From positions 4,036,318 through 4,100,317 of the forward strand of contig OZ025265.1 of NCBI GenBank assembly GCA_964019135.1: a stretch of 64,000 nucleotides of DNA, in the 5' to 3' direction. Positions 48,543-61,562 of this stretch are shown here, one piece after another; position 1 is the first letter of the stretch; each line of letters opens with the position of its first letter. The DNA comes from Arenicola marina (taxonomy: Eukaryota > Annelida > Polychaeta > Arenicolidae). Under the pieces are notes generated by a model. The model saw only the letters and a program-made list of their open reading frames with translations. It was not told the origin of the DNA and made no database searches. A program made the translations under genes and the position numbers.

Positions 48543-51500
48543 CTGTACCATCAACCCACTGTACCCTCAACCCACTGTACCCTCAACCCACTGCACCCTT
48601 AACCCACTGTACCCTCAACCCACTGTACCCTCAGCCCACTGTACCCTCAACCCACTGAACCCTCAACAGAATGTACCCTCAACCCACTGTACCCTCAGCC
48701 CACTGTACCCTCAACCCACTGTACCCTCAACCCACTGTACCCTCAACCCACTCTACCCTCAACCCACTGTACCCTCAACCCTCTGTACCCTCAACCCACT
48801 GTACCCTCAGCCCACTGTACCCTCAGCCCACTGTACCCTCAACCCACTGTACCCTCAGCCCACTGTACCCTCAGCCCACTGTACCCTCAACCCACTGTAC
48901 CCTCAACCCACTGTACCCTCAGCCCACTGTACCCTCAGCCCACTGTACCCTCAACCCACTGTACCTTCAACCCACTGTACCCTCAACCCACTGTACCCTC
49001 AAGCCACTGTACCCTAAACCCACGGTACCTTCAACCCACTGTACCCTCAACCCACTGTTACAGGTACTCTCAGCCCACTCTACCCTCAACCCACTGTACC
49101 CTCAACCCAATGTACTCTCAACCCACTGTACCCTTAATCCACTGTACCCTCAGCCGACTGTACCCTCAACCCACTGTACCATCAACCCACTGTACCCTTA
49201 GCCCACTGTACTCTCAGCCCACTGTACCCCCAGCCCACTCTACCCTCAGCCCATTGTACCCTCAACCCACTGTACCCTCAACCCACTGTACCCTCAACCC
49301 ACTGTACCCTCAACCCACAGTACCCTCAAGCCACTGTACCCTCAACCCACTGTACCTTCAACCCACTGTACCCTCAACCCACTGTTACAGGTACTTTCAG
49401 CCCACTCTACCCTCAACCCACTGCACCTTCAACCCACTGTACTCTCAGCCCACTGTACCCTAAACCCACTGTACCCTCAACCCACTCTACCCTCAACCCA
49501 CTGTACCCTCAACCCACTGTACCCTCAACCAACTCTACCTTCAACCCACTGCACCCTCAAACCACTGTAACCTCAACCCACTGTACCCTCAGCCCCACTG
49601 TACCCTCAACCCACTGTACCCTCAACCCACAGTACCCTCAACCCACTGCACCCTTAACCCACTGTACCCTCAACCCACTGTACCATCAACCCACTGTACC
49701 CTCAACCCACTGTACCCTCAACCCACTGAACCCTCAGCCCATTCTACCCTTAACCCACTGCACCCTCAACCCACTGTACCCTCAACCCACTGTACCATCA
49801 ACCCACTGTACCCTCAACCCACTGTACCCTCAACCCACTGCACCCTTAACCCACTGTACCCTCAACCCACTGTACCCTCAGCCCACTGTACCCTCAACCC
49901 ACTGAACCCTCAACAGAATGTACCCTCAACCCACTGTACCCTCAGCCCACTGTACCCTCAACCCACTGTACCCTCAACCCACTGTACCCTCAACCCACTC
50001 TACCCTCAACCCACTGTACCCTCAACCCACTGTACCCTCAACCCACTGTACCCTCAGCCCACTGTACCCTCAGCCCACTGTACCCTCAACCCACTGTACC
50101 CTCAGCCCACTGTACCCTCAGCCCACTGTACCCTCAACCCACTGTACCCTCAACCCTCTGTACACTCAACCCACTGTACCCTCAACCCACTGTACCCTCA
50201 ACCCCCTGTACCCTCAGCCCACTGTACCCTCAGCCCACTGTACCCTCAACCCACTGTACCTTCAACCCACTGTACCCTCAACCCACTGTACCCTCAACCC
50301 ACTGTACCCTCAACCCACTGTACCTTCAACCCCCTGTACCCTCAGCCCACTATACCCTCAGCCCACTGTACCCTCAACCCACTGTACCTTCAACCCACTG
50401 TACCCTCAACCCACTGTACCCTCAGCCCACTGTACCCTCAACCCACTGTACCCTCAAGCCAATGTACCCTCAACCCACTGTACCTTCAACCCACTGTACC
50501 CTCAACCCACTGTTACAGGTACTCTCAGCCCACTCTACCCTCAACCCACTGTACCCTCAACCCAATGTACTCTCAACCCACTGTACCCTTAATCCACTGT
50601 ACCCTCAGCCGACTGTACCCTCAACCCACTGTACCATCAACCCACTGTACCCTTAGCCCACTGTACTCTCAGCCCACTGTACCCCCAGCCCACTCTACCC
50701 TCAGCCCATTGTACCCTCAACCCACTGTACCCTCAACCCACTGTACCCTCAACCCACTGTACCCTCAACCCACAGTACCCTCAAGCCACTGTACCCTCAA
50801 CCCACTGTACCTTCAACCCACTGTACCCTCAACCCACTGTTACAGGTACTTTCAGCCCACTCTACCCTCAACCCATTGTACCCTAAACCCACTGTACCCT
50901 CAACCCACTCTACCCTCAACCCACTGTACCCTCAACCCACTGTACCCTCAACCAACTCTACCTTCAACCCACTGCACCCTCAAACCACTGTACCCTCAAC
51001 CCACTGTACCCTCAGCCCCACTGTACCCTCAACCCACTGTACCCTCAACCCACTGTACCCTCAACCCACTGTACCCTCAGCCCACTCTACCCTCAACCCA
51101 CTGTACCCTCAGCCCACTGTACCCTCCACCCACTGCACCCTCAACCCACTGTACCCTCAACCTACTCTACTCCGAACCCACCGTACCCTCAGCCCACTGT
51201 ACCCATAACCCACAGTACCCGCAACCCACCGTACCCTCAACCCACTGTACCCTCGATCCACTGTACGCTCAGCCCAATGTACCCTCAACCCACCCTACCC
51301 TCAGCCCACTCTACCCTCAACCCACTGTACCCTCAGCCCACTCTACCCTCAACCTACTGTACCCTCAGCCCACTGTACCCTCCACCCGCTGCACCCTCAA
51401 CACAATCTACCCTCAACCCACTCTACCCTCAACCTACTCTACCCCCAACCCACCGTACCCTCAGCCCACTGTACCCATAACCCACTGTACCCGCAACCCA

Positions 51501-52281
51501 CTGTACCCTCAACCCACTGTACCCTCCATCCACTGTACCCTCAGCCCACTGTACCCTCAACCCACTCTACCCTCAACCAACTGTTCCCTCAGCCCACTCT
51601 ACCCTCAACCGACTGTACCCTCCATCCACAGTACCCTCAGCCCACTGTACCCTCAACCCACTGTACCCTCAACCCACTGTACCCTCAACCCACTGTACCC
51701 TCAACCCACTGTACCCTCAACCCACTGTACCCTCAACCCACTGTAACCTCAACCCACTGTACCCTCAACCCACTGTACCCTCAACCCACTGTACTCTCAA
51801 CCCACTGTACCCTCAGCCCACTGTACCCTAAACCCACTGTACCGTCAAACCACTGTACCCACAACCCACTCTACCCTCAACCCACTGTAACCTCAACCCG
51901 CTGTACCCTCAACCCACTGTACCCTCAACCAACTGTACCCTCAACCCACTGTACACTCAATCCACCGTACCCTGAACCCACTGTACCCTCAACCCACTGC
52001 ACCCACAACCCACTGTACCTTCAACCCACTGTACCTTCAACCCACTGTACCCTCAGCCCACTGTACCCTCAGCCCACTGTAACCTCAAACCACTCTACCC
52101 TCAACCCACTGTACCCTCAACCCACTGTACCCTCAACCCAGTGTACCCTCGACCCACCGTACCCTCAACCCACCGTAACCTCAACCCACTGTACCCTCAA
52201 CAGAATGTACCCTCAACCCACCGTAACCTCAACCCGATGTACCCTCAACCCACCGTAACCTCAACCCACTGTACCCTCAAC
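48543..52281 (+). repeat. Second copy of the 5.7-kb superrepeat
   Basis: Counterpart of 42840-46577. A small length difference (5703 against 5735) shows later gain or loss of two 16-bp units in one copy. Confidence 0.85.
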
Positions 52282-55200
52282 AGAAGGTACCCTGAACCCA
52301 CTGAACCCTCAACCCACCGTACCCTCAGACCACTGTACCCTCAACCCAATGTACCCTCAACCCAATGTACCCTCAACCCAATGTACCCTCAACCAACTGT
52401 ACCCTCAACCCACTGTACCCTCAACACACCGTACCCTCAACCCACTATACCCTCAGCCCACTGTACCCTCAAGCCACTGTACCCTCAACCCACTGTACCC
52501 TCAACCCAATGTACCCTCAACTCACTGTACCTTCAACCCACTGTACCCTCAACCCACTGTACCCTCAACCCACTCTACCCTCAACTCACTCTACCTTCAA
52601 CCCACTGTACCCTCAACCCACTGTATCCTCAACCCACTGTACCCTCAACCCACTGTACCCTCAACCAACTCTACCTTCAACCCACTGTACCTTCAACCCA
52701 CTGTACCCTCAACCCGCTGTACCATCAACCCAATGTACCCTCAACCCACCGTACCCTCAACCAACTGTACCCTCAACCCACCGTACCCTCAACCCACCGT
52801 AGCCTCAACCCACTGTACCCTCAACCCACCGTATCCTCAACCCACCGTACCCTCAACCCACTGTACCCTCAACCCAATGTACCCTCAACCCAATGTGTCC
52901 TCAACCCAATGTACCCTCAACCAACTGTACCAACCCACCGTACCCTCAACCCACCGTACTCTCAACCCAATGTACCCTCAACCCAATGTACCCTCAACCA
53001 ACTGTACCCTCAACCCACTGTACCCTCAACCCACCGTACCCTCAACCCACTATACCCTCAGCCCACTGTACCCTCAAGCCACTGTACCCTCAACCCACTG
53101 TACCCTCAACCCAATGTACCCTCAACTCACTGTACCTTCAACCCACTGTACTGTCAGCCCACAGTACCCTCAACCCATGGTACCCTCAAACCAATGTACC
53201 CTCAACCCACTGTACCTTCAACCCGCTGTACATTCAACCCACTGTACCTTCAACCCACTGTACCCTCAACCCACTGTACCCTCAACCCACTCTACCCTCA
53301 ACTCACTCTACCTTCAACCCACTGTACCCTCAACCCACTGTATCCTCAACCCACGGCACCCTCAACCCACTGTACCCTCAACCAACTCTACCTTCAACCC
53401 ACTGTACCTTCAACCCACTGTACCCTCAACCCGCTGTACCATCAACCCAATGTACCCTCAACCCACCGTACCCTCAACCAACTGTACCCTCAACCCACCG
53501 TACCCTCAACCCACCGTAGCCTCAACCCACTGTACCCTCAACCCACTGTATCCTCAACCCACCGTACCCTCAACCCACTGTACCCTCAACCCAATGTTCC
53601 CTCAACCCAATGTGTCCTCAACCCAATGTACCCTCAACCAACTGTACCAACCCACCGTACCTTCAACCCACTCTACCCTCAATCCACTGTACCCTCAACC
53701 CACTGTACCCTCAACCCACTGACCCATCAACCCACTGTACCCTCAACCCACTGTACCCTCAACCCACTGTACCCTCAGCCCACTGTATACTCAACCCACT
53801 GTACCCTCAACCCACTGTACCCTCAGCCCACTGTACCCTCAACCCACTGTACCCTCAATCCACTCTACCCTCAGCCCACTGTACCCTCAACCCACTGTAC
53901 CCTCAACCCACTCTACCCTCAACCCACTGTACCCTCAGCCCACTGTACCCTCAACCCACTGTACCCTCAATCCACTGTACCCTCAGCCCACTGTACCCTC
54001 AACCCACTGTACCCTCAACCCACTCTACCCTCAACCCACTTTACCCTCAGCCCACTGTACCCTCAACCCATTGTACCCTCAACCCACTGTACCCTCAACC
54101 CATTGTACCCTCAACCCACTGTACCCTTAACCCACTGTACCCTCAACCCACTGTACCCTCAACCCATTGTACCCTCAACCCACTGTACCCTCAACCCACT
54201 GTACCCTCCACCCACTGTACCCTCAACCCACTGAACCCTCAGCCCACTGTACCCTCAACCCACTGTACCCTCAACCCACTCTACCCTCAATCCACTGTAG
54301 CCTCAACCCACTGTACCCTCAACCCAATGTACCCTCAACCCAATGTGCCCTCAACCCTCTGTACCCTCAACCCACTGTATCCTCAACCTACTGTACGCTC
54401 AACCCAATGAGCCCTCAACCCGCTGTACCCTCAACCCACTGTACCCTCAACCCACTGTACCCTCAACCCACTCTACCCTCAGCCCACTCTACCTTCAACC
54501 CACTGTACCCACAACCCACTGTACCCTCAACCCACTGTACCCTCAGCCGACTTTATGCTCAACCCACTGTATCCTCAACCCAATGTACCCTCAACCCAAT
54601 GTACCCTCAACCCTCTGTATCCTCAGCCCACTGTACCCTCAACCCACTGTACCCTCAGCCCACTCTACCTTCAACCCACTGTACTCACAATCTACTGTAC
54701 CCTCAACCCACTGTACCCTCAGCCGACTGTATACTCAACCCACTGTATCCTCAACCAAATGTACCCTCAACCCAATGTACCCTCAACCCTCTGTATCCTC
54801 AGCCCACTGTACCCTCAACCCACTGTATCCTCAACCTACTGTACCTTCAACCCAATGAGCCCTCAACCTGCTGTACCCTCAACCCACTGTACCCTCAACC
54901 CACTGTACCCTCAACCCACTGTATCCTCAACCTACTGTACCTTCAACCCAATGAGCCCTCAACCCGCTGTACCCTCAACCCACTGTACCCTCAACCTACC
55001 GTAGCCCCAGCCCACCGTAACCTCAACCGACTGTACCCTCAACCCACTGTACCCTCAACCCACTGTACCCTCAACCCACTGTAGCCTCAGCCGACTGTAC
55101 CCTCAACCCACTGTACCATCAACCCACTGTACCCTTAGCCCACTGTACCCTCAACCCACTGTACCATCAACCCACTGTACCCACAACCCATTGTACCCTC

Positions 55201-55757
55201 AGCCGACTGTACCCTCAACCCACTGTACCATCAACCCACTGTACCCTTAGCCCACTGTACCCTCAACCCACTGTACCATCAACCCACTGTACCCTTAGCC
55301 CACTGTACCCTCAACCCACCGTACCCTCAACCCACTGTATCCTCAACCTACTGTACCTTCAACCCAATGAGCCCTCAACCTGCTGTACCCTCAACCCACT
55401 GTACCCTCAACCCACTGTACCCTCAGCCGACTGTACCCTCAACCCACTGTACCATCAACCCACTGTACCCTTAGCCCACTGTACCCTCAACCCACTGTAC
55501 CATCAACCCACTGTACCCTTAGCCCACTGTACCCTCAACCCACCGTGCCCTCAACCCACTGTACCCACTGTACCCTCAACCCACTGTACCATCAACCCAC
55601 TGTACCCTTAGCCCACTGTACCCTCAACCCACCGTGCCCTCAACCCACTGTACCATCAACCCACTGTACCCTTAGCCCACTGTACCCTCAACCCACTGTA
55701 CCCTCAACCCACTGTACCATCAACCCACTGTACCCTTAGCCCACTGTACCCTCAACC

Positions 55758-57190
55758 CACCGTACCCTCAACCCACTGTATCCTCAACCTACTGTACCTT
55801 CAACCCAATGAGCCCTCAACCTGCTGTACCCTCAACCCACTGTACCCTCAACCCACTGTACCCTCAGCCGACTGTACCCTCAACCCACTGTACCATCAAC
55901 CCACTGTACCCTTAGCCCACTGTACCCTCAACCCACTGTACCATCAACCCACTGTACCCTTAGCCCACTGTACCCTCAACCCACTGTACCATCAACCCAC
56001 TGTACCCTTAGCCCACTGTACCCTCAACCCACTGTACCATCAACCCACTGTACCCTTAGCCCACTGTACCCTCAACCCACCGTGCCCTCAACCCACTGTA
56101 CCCTCAACCCACTGTACCCTCAACCCACTGTACCATCAACCCACTGTACCCTTAGCCCACTGTACCCTCAACCCACTGTACCATCAACCCACTGTACCCT
56201 TAGCCCACTGTACCCTCAACCCACTGTACCCTCAACCCACTGTACCATCAACCCACTGTACCCTTAGCCCACTGTACCCTCAACCCACCGTACCCTCAAC
56301 TCACTGTATCCTCAACCTACTGTACCTTCAACCCAATGAGCCCTCAACCTGCTGTACCCTCAACCCACTGTACCCTCAACCCACTGTACCCTCAGCCGAC
56401 TGTACCCTCAACCCACTGTACCATCAACCCACTGTACCCTTAGCCCACTGTACCCTCAACCCACTGTACCATCAACCCACTGTACCCTTAGCCCACTGTA
56501 CCCTCAACCCACTGTACCATCAACCCACTGTACCCTTAGCCCACTGTACCCTCAACCCACCGTGCCCTCAACCCACTGTACCCACTGTACCCTCAACCCA
56601 CTGTACCATCAACCCACTGTACCCTTAGCCCACTGTACCCTCAACCCACCGTGCCCTCAACCCACTGTACCATCAACCCACTGTACCCTTAGCCCACTGT
56701 ACCCTCAACCCACTGTACCCTCAACCCACTGTACCATCAACCCACTGTACCCTTAGCCCACTGTACCCTCAACCCACCGTACCCTCAACCCACTGTATCC
56801 TCAACCTACTGTACCTTCAACCCAATGAGCCCTCAACCTGCTGTACCCTCAACCCACTGTACCCTCAACCCACTGTACCCTCAGCCGACTGTACCCTCAA
56901 CCCACTGTACCATCAACCCACTGTACCCTTAGCCCACTGTACCCTCAACCCACTGTACCATCAACCCACTGTACCCTTAGCCCACTGTACCCTCAACCCA
57001 CTGTACCATCAACCCACTGTACCCTTAGCCCACTGTACCCTCAACCCACTGTACCATCAACCCACTGTACCCTTAGCCCACTGTACCCTCAACCCACCGT
57101 GCCCTCAACCCACTGTACCCTCAACCCACTGTGCCCTCAACCCACTGTACCATCAACCCACTGTACCCTTAGCCCACTGTACCCTCAACC
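55758..57190 (+). repeat. 1017-bp superrepeat at the right end of the 16-bp array
   Basis: The block from GTATCCTCAACCTACTG and AATGAGCCCTC at about 55775 recurs at about 56792. The marker CACCGTGCCC at about 56082 recurs at 57099. Both offsets are 1017. Units here are rich in the CATCAAC and CTTAGCC variants, unlike the rest of the array. The second copy breaks off near 57190. Confidence 0.8.
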
Positions 57191-57602
57191 CACCGTGCCC
57201 TCAACCCACTGTACCATCAACCCACTGTACCCTCAACCCACCGTGCCCTCAACCCACTGTACCCTCAACCCACTGTACCCTCAACCCACTGTACCCTCAA
57301 CCCACTGTACCCTCAACCCACTGTACCCTCAGCCCACTGTACCACCAGCCCACTGTACCCTCAACCCACTGTACCCTCAGCCCATTGTACCCTCAACCCA
57401 CTGTACACTCAACCCATTGTACCCTCAACCCACTGTACCCTCAACCCACTGTACCCTCAACCCACTGTACCCTCAGCCCACTGTACCACCAGCCCACTGT
57501 ACCACCAGCCCACCGTACCCTCAACCTACTGTACCACCAGCCCACCGTACCCTCAACCCACTGTACCCCCAGCCCACCGTACCCTCAACCCACTGTACTA
57601 TC

Positions 57603-58510
57603 AGACCGGCCCTAGTTGACCCGTATGTTGTGTCAATGGACTAACAGGGACGATATTACACAGGGGAACGGCAACCCACATATTGCGGCCAGAAGGGTGC
57701 TCTAATGCAATGTCGAACATTAACCAATGCGTCGTGACGATTTGAAAGGAATGTCTATTGCAGAAAAAAGAAAATAATGCAGATGTCTCCAGTTCGGTTG
57801 CTCTGATACCAGTAAAACTCACCCCACGAGATCCCACGAGACCTTACCATATTGCAATTAGCAGTAGACATTTAGGAGCCGGATCAAGAGGAAATGACGC
57901 CTGTATCACGACAACACTCCAGCAGGAGTCGAATTGTCTGTCTGTATAATGCGTCAATGGTGCATTCTCATCACGTGGCTGGTGATGTGAATCGTCAGGT
58001 TATAAAACCAACGCCTGCTTCAATATCAAGGCGATAACACGAAGGCAGTGTCTCTAGTTGAGACGGAGGCGTTGTTACAACCATCATGGTAGCTTACATA
58101 CCATGTCAGAGACAATTCCATCTTGGGCCCCCGCGGCCAGTAGACCTATCCAGGCTGTCAATCATTCACTGACGTCACTGTTGCCGTTTTCCAATCATGT
58201 GGTGCATAAAGGTCTGCGTTAGTTCGGACAAACAAGTCGGAGAAACAAAGCAGCATGTCACTTTCGTCTCAGTTTCAGAGATGAGCACTTCTCACTTGTA
58301 CCTACCATCGGCTAGGATTGTCAATTTCATACTCACGATTAGGGAAAAGGGCTCAAACGTGGGCGGGGCTTAGTGTCGGAGTGTGGATCGGTCTATTTCG
58401 ACACGCTGCATAATTATGTTGGTTCTGAAGGGAGCATAGCATTTTCCTGATGTCGTATGAGTGGCATACAACCCCGCTACAGTGGCCATGTTTAAAACTA
58501 TTTTAACAAC
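57603..58510. other. No gene recognised
   Basis: Unique sequence right of the giant array. A TATA-like CATAAAGG lies near 58205. No exon is supported. Confidence 0.4.
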
Positions 58511-58514
58511 GTCA

Positions 58515-58916
58515 AAGTTGCATGTCGAGCTCTTTCCCGCCAAAACTAATGAGGTCAAAATACATATAAGAATCAGTCCTTGAATCATTCAAGACTTCTT
58601 TTATCTATACTCCACCCATACCAGACTGCCAAATAGTGTCTTTTAGCCTTGTCCGTGATATCAATTTACCACAAGTTTTCATTTTAGTGGTAAACGTCAT
58701 CAGTTTGTGTGCTTCGCGATGCTTTGGTATAAGTAGCAGTGCCGCGACCGAGTTCTGTGGTGTCCCGGGATAGACACGTTTGCCACACCACAGCCGAAAC
58801 GGCGATGTTTATCGGGTATCTAAATCTATAGAATGAAACAATCGAGTTTTCGGCAAATTGTGATATAAATTTCGCCTAGGCTCAGTTTTGGCGGGAAAGA
58901 ACTCCACATGCAACTT
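58515..58916. mobile_element. 402-bp MITE-like element with 33-bp terminal inverted repeats
   Basis: The left end (58515-58547) and right end (58884-58916) are inverted copies matching at 31 of 33 positions. They start AAGTTGCATG on the left and end CATGCAACTT on the right. The flanks AACGTCA (58508-58514) and AACGTCT (58917-58923) look like a 7-base target duplication with one change. Both ends contain TTTGGCGGGAAA, a textbook E2F/DP site, facing opposite ways. No open frame is inside, so it would be non-autonomous. A TATAAG at 58728-58733 lies between the ends. The superfamily is not certain. Confidence 0.6.
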
Positions 58917-58923
58917 AACGTCT

Positions 58924-59261
58924 AAGTGTTCAAATGTCAACATTTTATGGTGTACCAAAGGCAAGATTGATCGTCTATCACGCTAGAACTCAATGCCAGG
59001 AGCTGCGCATTATCTCTGATCCAAGATAGTTGACTACATATCATGGATAGTTGGCACATATCGGTGAAGTAGTATGAATAAAATTGCTTCGAACTGGCTA
59101 CTAGATGCCAACGTTTTTATGGCCAAATCGATCATCAAATTGTACTGCATCGTTAACTCAAATGTTAATCTTTGGTATATTATCCACAATATCAGAAATT
59201 GGCCGGTTAGATTTGCATCAGCATATTTAACATATGGCGGACTACGTTATTCTCACGGAAA
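58924..59261. other. No gene recognised
   Basis: Unique AT-rich sequence between the MITE-like element and the right inverted-repeat arm. Confidence 0.4.
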
Positions 59262-59845
59262 CTGGTCGGTGGGGAGGCGTTAGACTATAATGGCTACCCG
59301 TCTGGTCGCAATACACCTGTGTCAACAGAGTTATTGTCAGTTCTGAAAGTTTATTTCCTGTTTCCCGCGACCAAACCACTTAAGGCAAGTGGTGCCATCA
59401 GCCGGAAGCGGACAGAGCGAGGAGGGCACCAAGGCGGCCATAGGACTACCGGCTGAACAATCACAGCAATGGAAAGCATTTGGCCGTATGACATATGTAC
59501 GGGGTGAACGCCCCGCGAAGCATCAACGGAGTCCGTGTTAACACTGTGATATATTGCACTCTGGCCATTCAGTCTTCCAATTTATGGTTTGATCCTGTGA
59601 AGACAGGCGTTCAACTGGCCTGTAAGGTCAATGCAGGAGTGAAGGCAACAGTTTGGTCGCAGTTGGCCGGCCGGTATCCAGCACTAAAGGATTGAGGAGC
59701 AAGAGTCAAGCGCGGACCGGTAAGGCCACCCCGTTCACTTTCCTGCACTGGCCGAAACCAGTCTGTGTGATGGAAAAGGCTCTAGCTCTGGCCGGTAAAT
59801 AGAGACGCAGCCTAAAAATGATGGTGGCTGCAGACCATGTGGGGT
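59262..59845 (-). repeat. Right arm of the large inverted repeat
   Basis: Inverted partner of 39975-40675. It is slightly shorter because of small deletions. The two arms are about 18.6 kb apart and enclose the 16-bp array and the MITE-like element. Confidence 0.8.
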
Positions 59846-59904
59846 GCGAGTTGGAGCATACCCGCAAGCAAGCTATATTCGACCAGTAAGGCGTTTTTGC
59901 AACG

Positions 59905-60031
59905 GGCGGATCTAGGAATTTGCCAAGGAGAAGGACTGCTCTCTGAAAACTTGCGACCGGGGGGGGGGGCATGCTCGGAGGAGTCGACTTTAACAGCGTA
60001 TGTTCAGGTCCCCCCCCCCCCTAGATCCGCC
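59905..60031. repeat. Small hairpin element with 12-bp arms and opposed poly-G/poly-C runs
   Basis: GGCGGATCTAGG at 59905-59916 and its exact reverse complement at 60020-60031 enclose a poly-G run (59959-59970) and a poly-C run (about 60010-60020). It may be a tiny foldback element. No clear target duplication is seen. Confidence 0.5.
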
Positions 60032-60420
60032 GCTGTGATACATGCATTAATTAGGCCGGTCTTATTTAGGAAAGAGGTGAATACCAGTTTTTGAACACAT
60101 TATAACAATGAAACCAATGTTTATTTAGCAATTAAAATTTTATCTTATCTTATCCCACCCAAATTATATGAATCCATTAAATTATTATTAATATTGAGAA
60201 CAATTTAAATTAAAGCTCTTTGAACAGTTGTTTCCTGGCCCCACTTAGGATCCACCAATTGACGACCGTGGGGAAGGGGTTTGATGTGGACCCGGTCCAC
60301 GCCGCCTCAGATGGCGCTCTTTCTCAACAGGGGCGCCTGAGATGGCCTATATGTTGCATTGAAAAATGGCATTCATCTTCAAACCCCCCAGTTGTCATTT
60401 TGTTACTGCGCCGCCCCCCC

Positions 60421-60451
<31 letters not shown>

Positions 60452-61500
60452 AGGATTCATGCACACGCCCCTGCTATTATACATCTGATCATGCATGTGA
60501 ATGCTGCCCGACCCACGATTCACTGACAGCGCAGTCTGGCTCTGGCAGTCTCTGCAATCACACTTCACAGTCATTGACCACACACACTCACTCAGTGACG
60601 TTTTGACACATACTATGACTGAAAAACCGTTTACGTTTACCTTTTCCGCCCGCATGCAGATATATTTTTGAATATTCATAAGAACTGCATAGTCACGGAA
60701 CCGGAAGCGTCAAACGGGTGTGAATTACAAAAACCAGTGAGAGGTGAGTTCGGGTATGCATGACCGAACAGGGATAATGTGTTCCGATAGTGCGGTCAAG
60801 TGGAACATTTTAGGTCAAGTTTGTACATTTTTACATGGACATTTCTCCCCACCCGGAGAAGAATCACGAGAATGTCTAACATGGAGTCCAGGCCCAACAA
60901 TACGTAAAATATATATCAAGTAGTATTTCCACCTGCAACAAATCTGTAAATAATATTATAGCCACTGGAATAAAATAACGAACCCGTATCCATTGATTTA
61001 TTTTATGGTGCTGTTTAACTATTTTAATGATTTGTGGAGTTCAGCAAGTGCAATATTCACACGGATTTTGCGTTCGGTTTATATTGATCCGCACATGAGC
61101 GGAAAGTATGAGTGCGCATGCTCCAAATATCTGCGCCGATTACTCCGGTCGCATATCCGAACTCATCCAGTGTGTCCAGAGATCACCATAAATTGGCATA
61201 TATTGGATTAGTATGATGCCATATTGCATTGTTTTAACGTTGTAATATATCAGTCGATGTGTTTTCATTGCCAATGAAAAGCCATTGGAGGTTATAGCAG
61301 TGCTGCAGAGTTAACAGCCACACCAGCATACTACATTTTATTTTTGGCATGTGCGATGACATTGACATAATCTGTCGATTGTGGCGACGTGAGCTGTGAT
61401 TGACTCTGTGCCGAGGTCGTCAGGAAACAGAGATGGCAGTGAGATGGTCGGGGACGCCGGAGGACGGGTTATGATGGGCTCGGAGGGCCGTTCCTACATG
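60032..61500. other. No gene recognised; poly-C and CA runs
   Basis: A long C-rich run (about 60413-60440) is followed by (CA)n up to about 60452. The rest is unique sequence with no supported gene. Confidence 0.4.
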
Positions 61501-61504
61501 TGCT

Positions 61505-61562
61505 CGTTTTCCTATAAATGGACGAGTATTTCCATCACAAGACCGAACGGTCTGCAGGAGAC
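61505..61562 (+). promoter_or_regulatory. TATA box just upstream of the 56-bp array
   Basis: CCTATAAATGG has TATAAA at 61513-61518. A start site would be expected near 61543-61548 (CATCACAAG). The array begins about 20 bases further on. A GC-rich stretch lies upstream (61380-61500). The call rests on the motif and position only. Confidence 0.4.

Larger units (their letters stand above)
41560..57600 (+). repeat. Giant 16-bp minisatellite (about 1000 units)
   Basis: The unit is TGTACCCTCAACCCAC. The common variant has CAGCCCAC, and rarer ones are CTTAGCCC, CCATCAAC, CTCTACC and AATGTACC. The array is about 16 kb, with only minor irregular insertions such as GTTACAGGTAC (about ten times) and CAACAGAATG. 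The unit has no stop codon in any plus frame. Since 16 is not a multiple of three, all plus frames rotate through the same 16-residue phrase (YPQPTVPSTHCTLNPL), giving open frames up to 697 codons. The minus strand has a TGA in each unit. No coding role is supported. The minus strand carries two GGG runs per unit. Confidence 0.97.

Noticed and set aside
41560-57600. Interstitial telomere tract, because of CCCTCAACCC and occasional CCCTAAACCC
   Set aside because: The period is 16, not 6 or 7, and CCCTAA appears only as a scattered variant of the unit.
41450-57644. Many long plus-strand frames with YPQPTVPSTHCTLNPL repeats, up to 697 codons, resembling a mucin or collagen-like protein
   Set aside because: The 16-bp unit has no stop in any plus frame, so all three frames give the same phrase. 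Frames start and end at random irregularities and overlap one another, and no signal peptide or flanking domain is seen.
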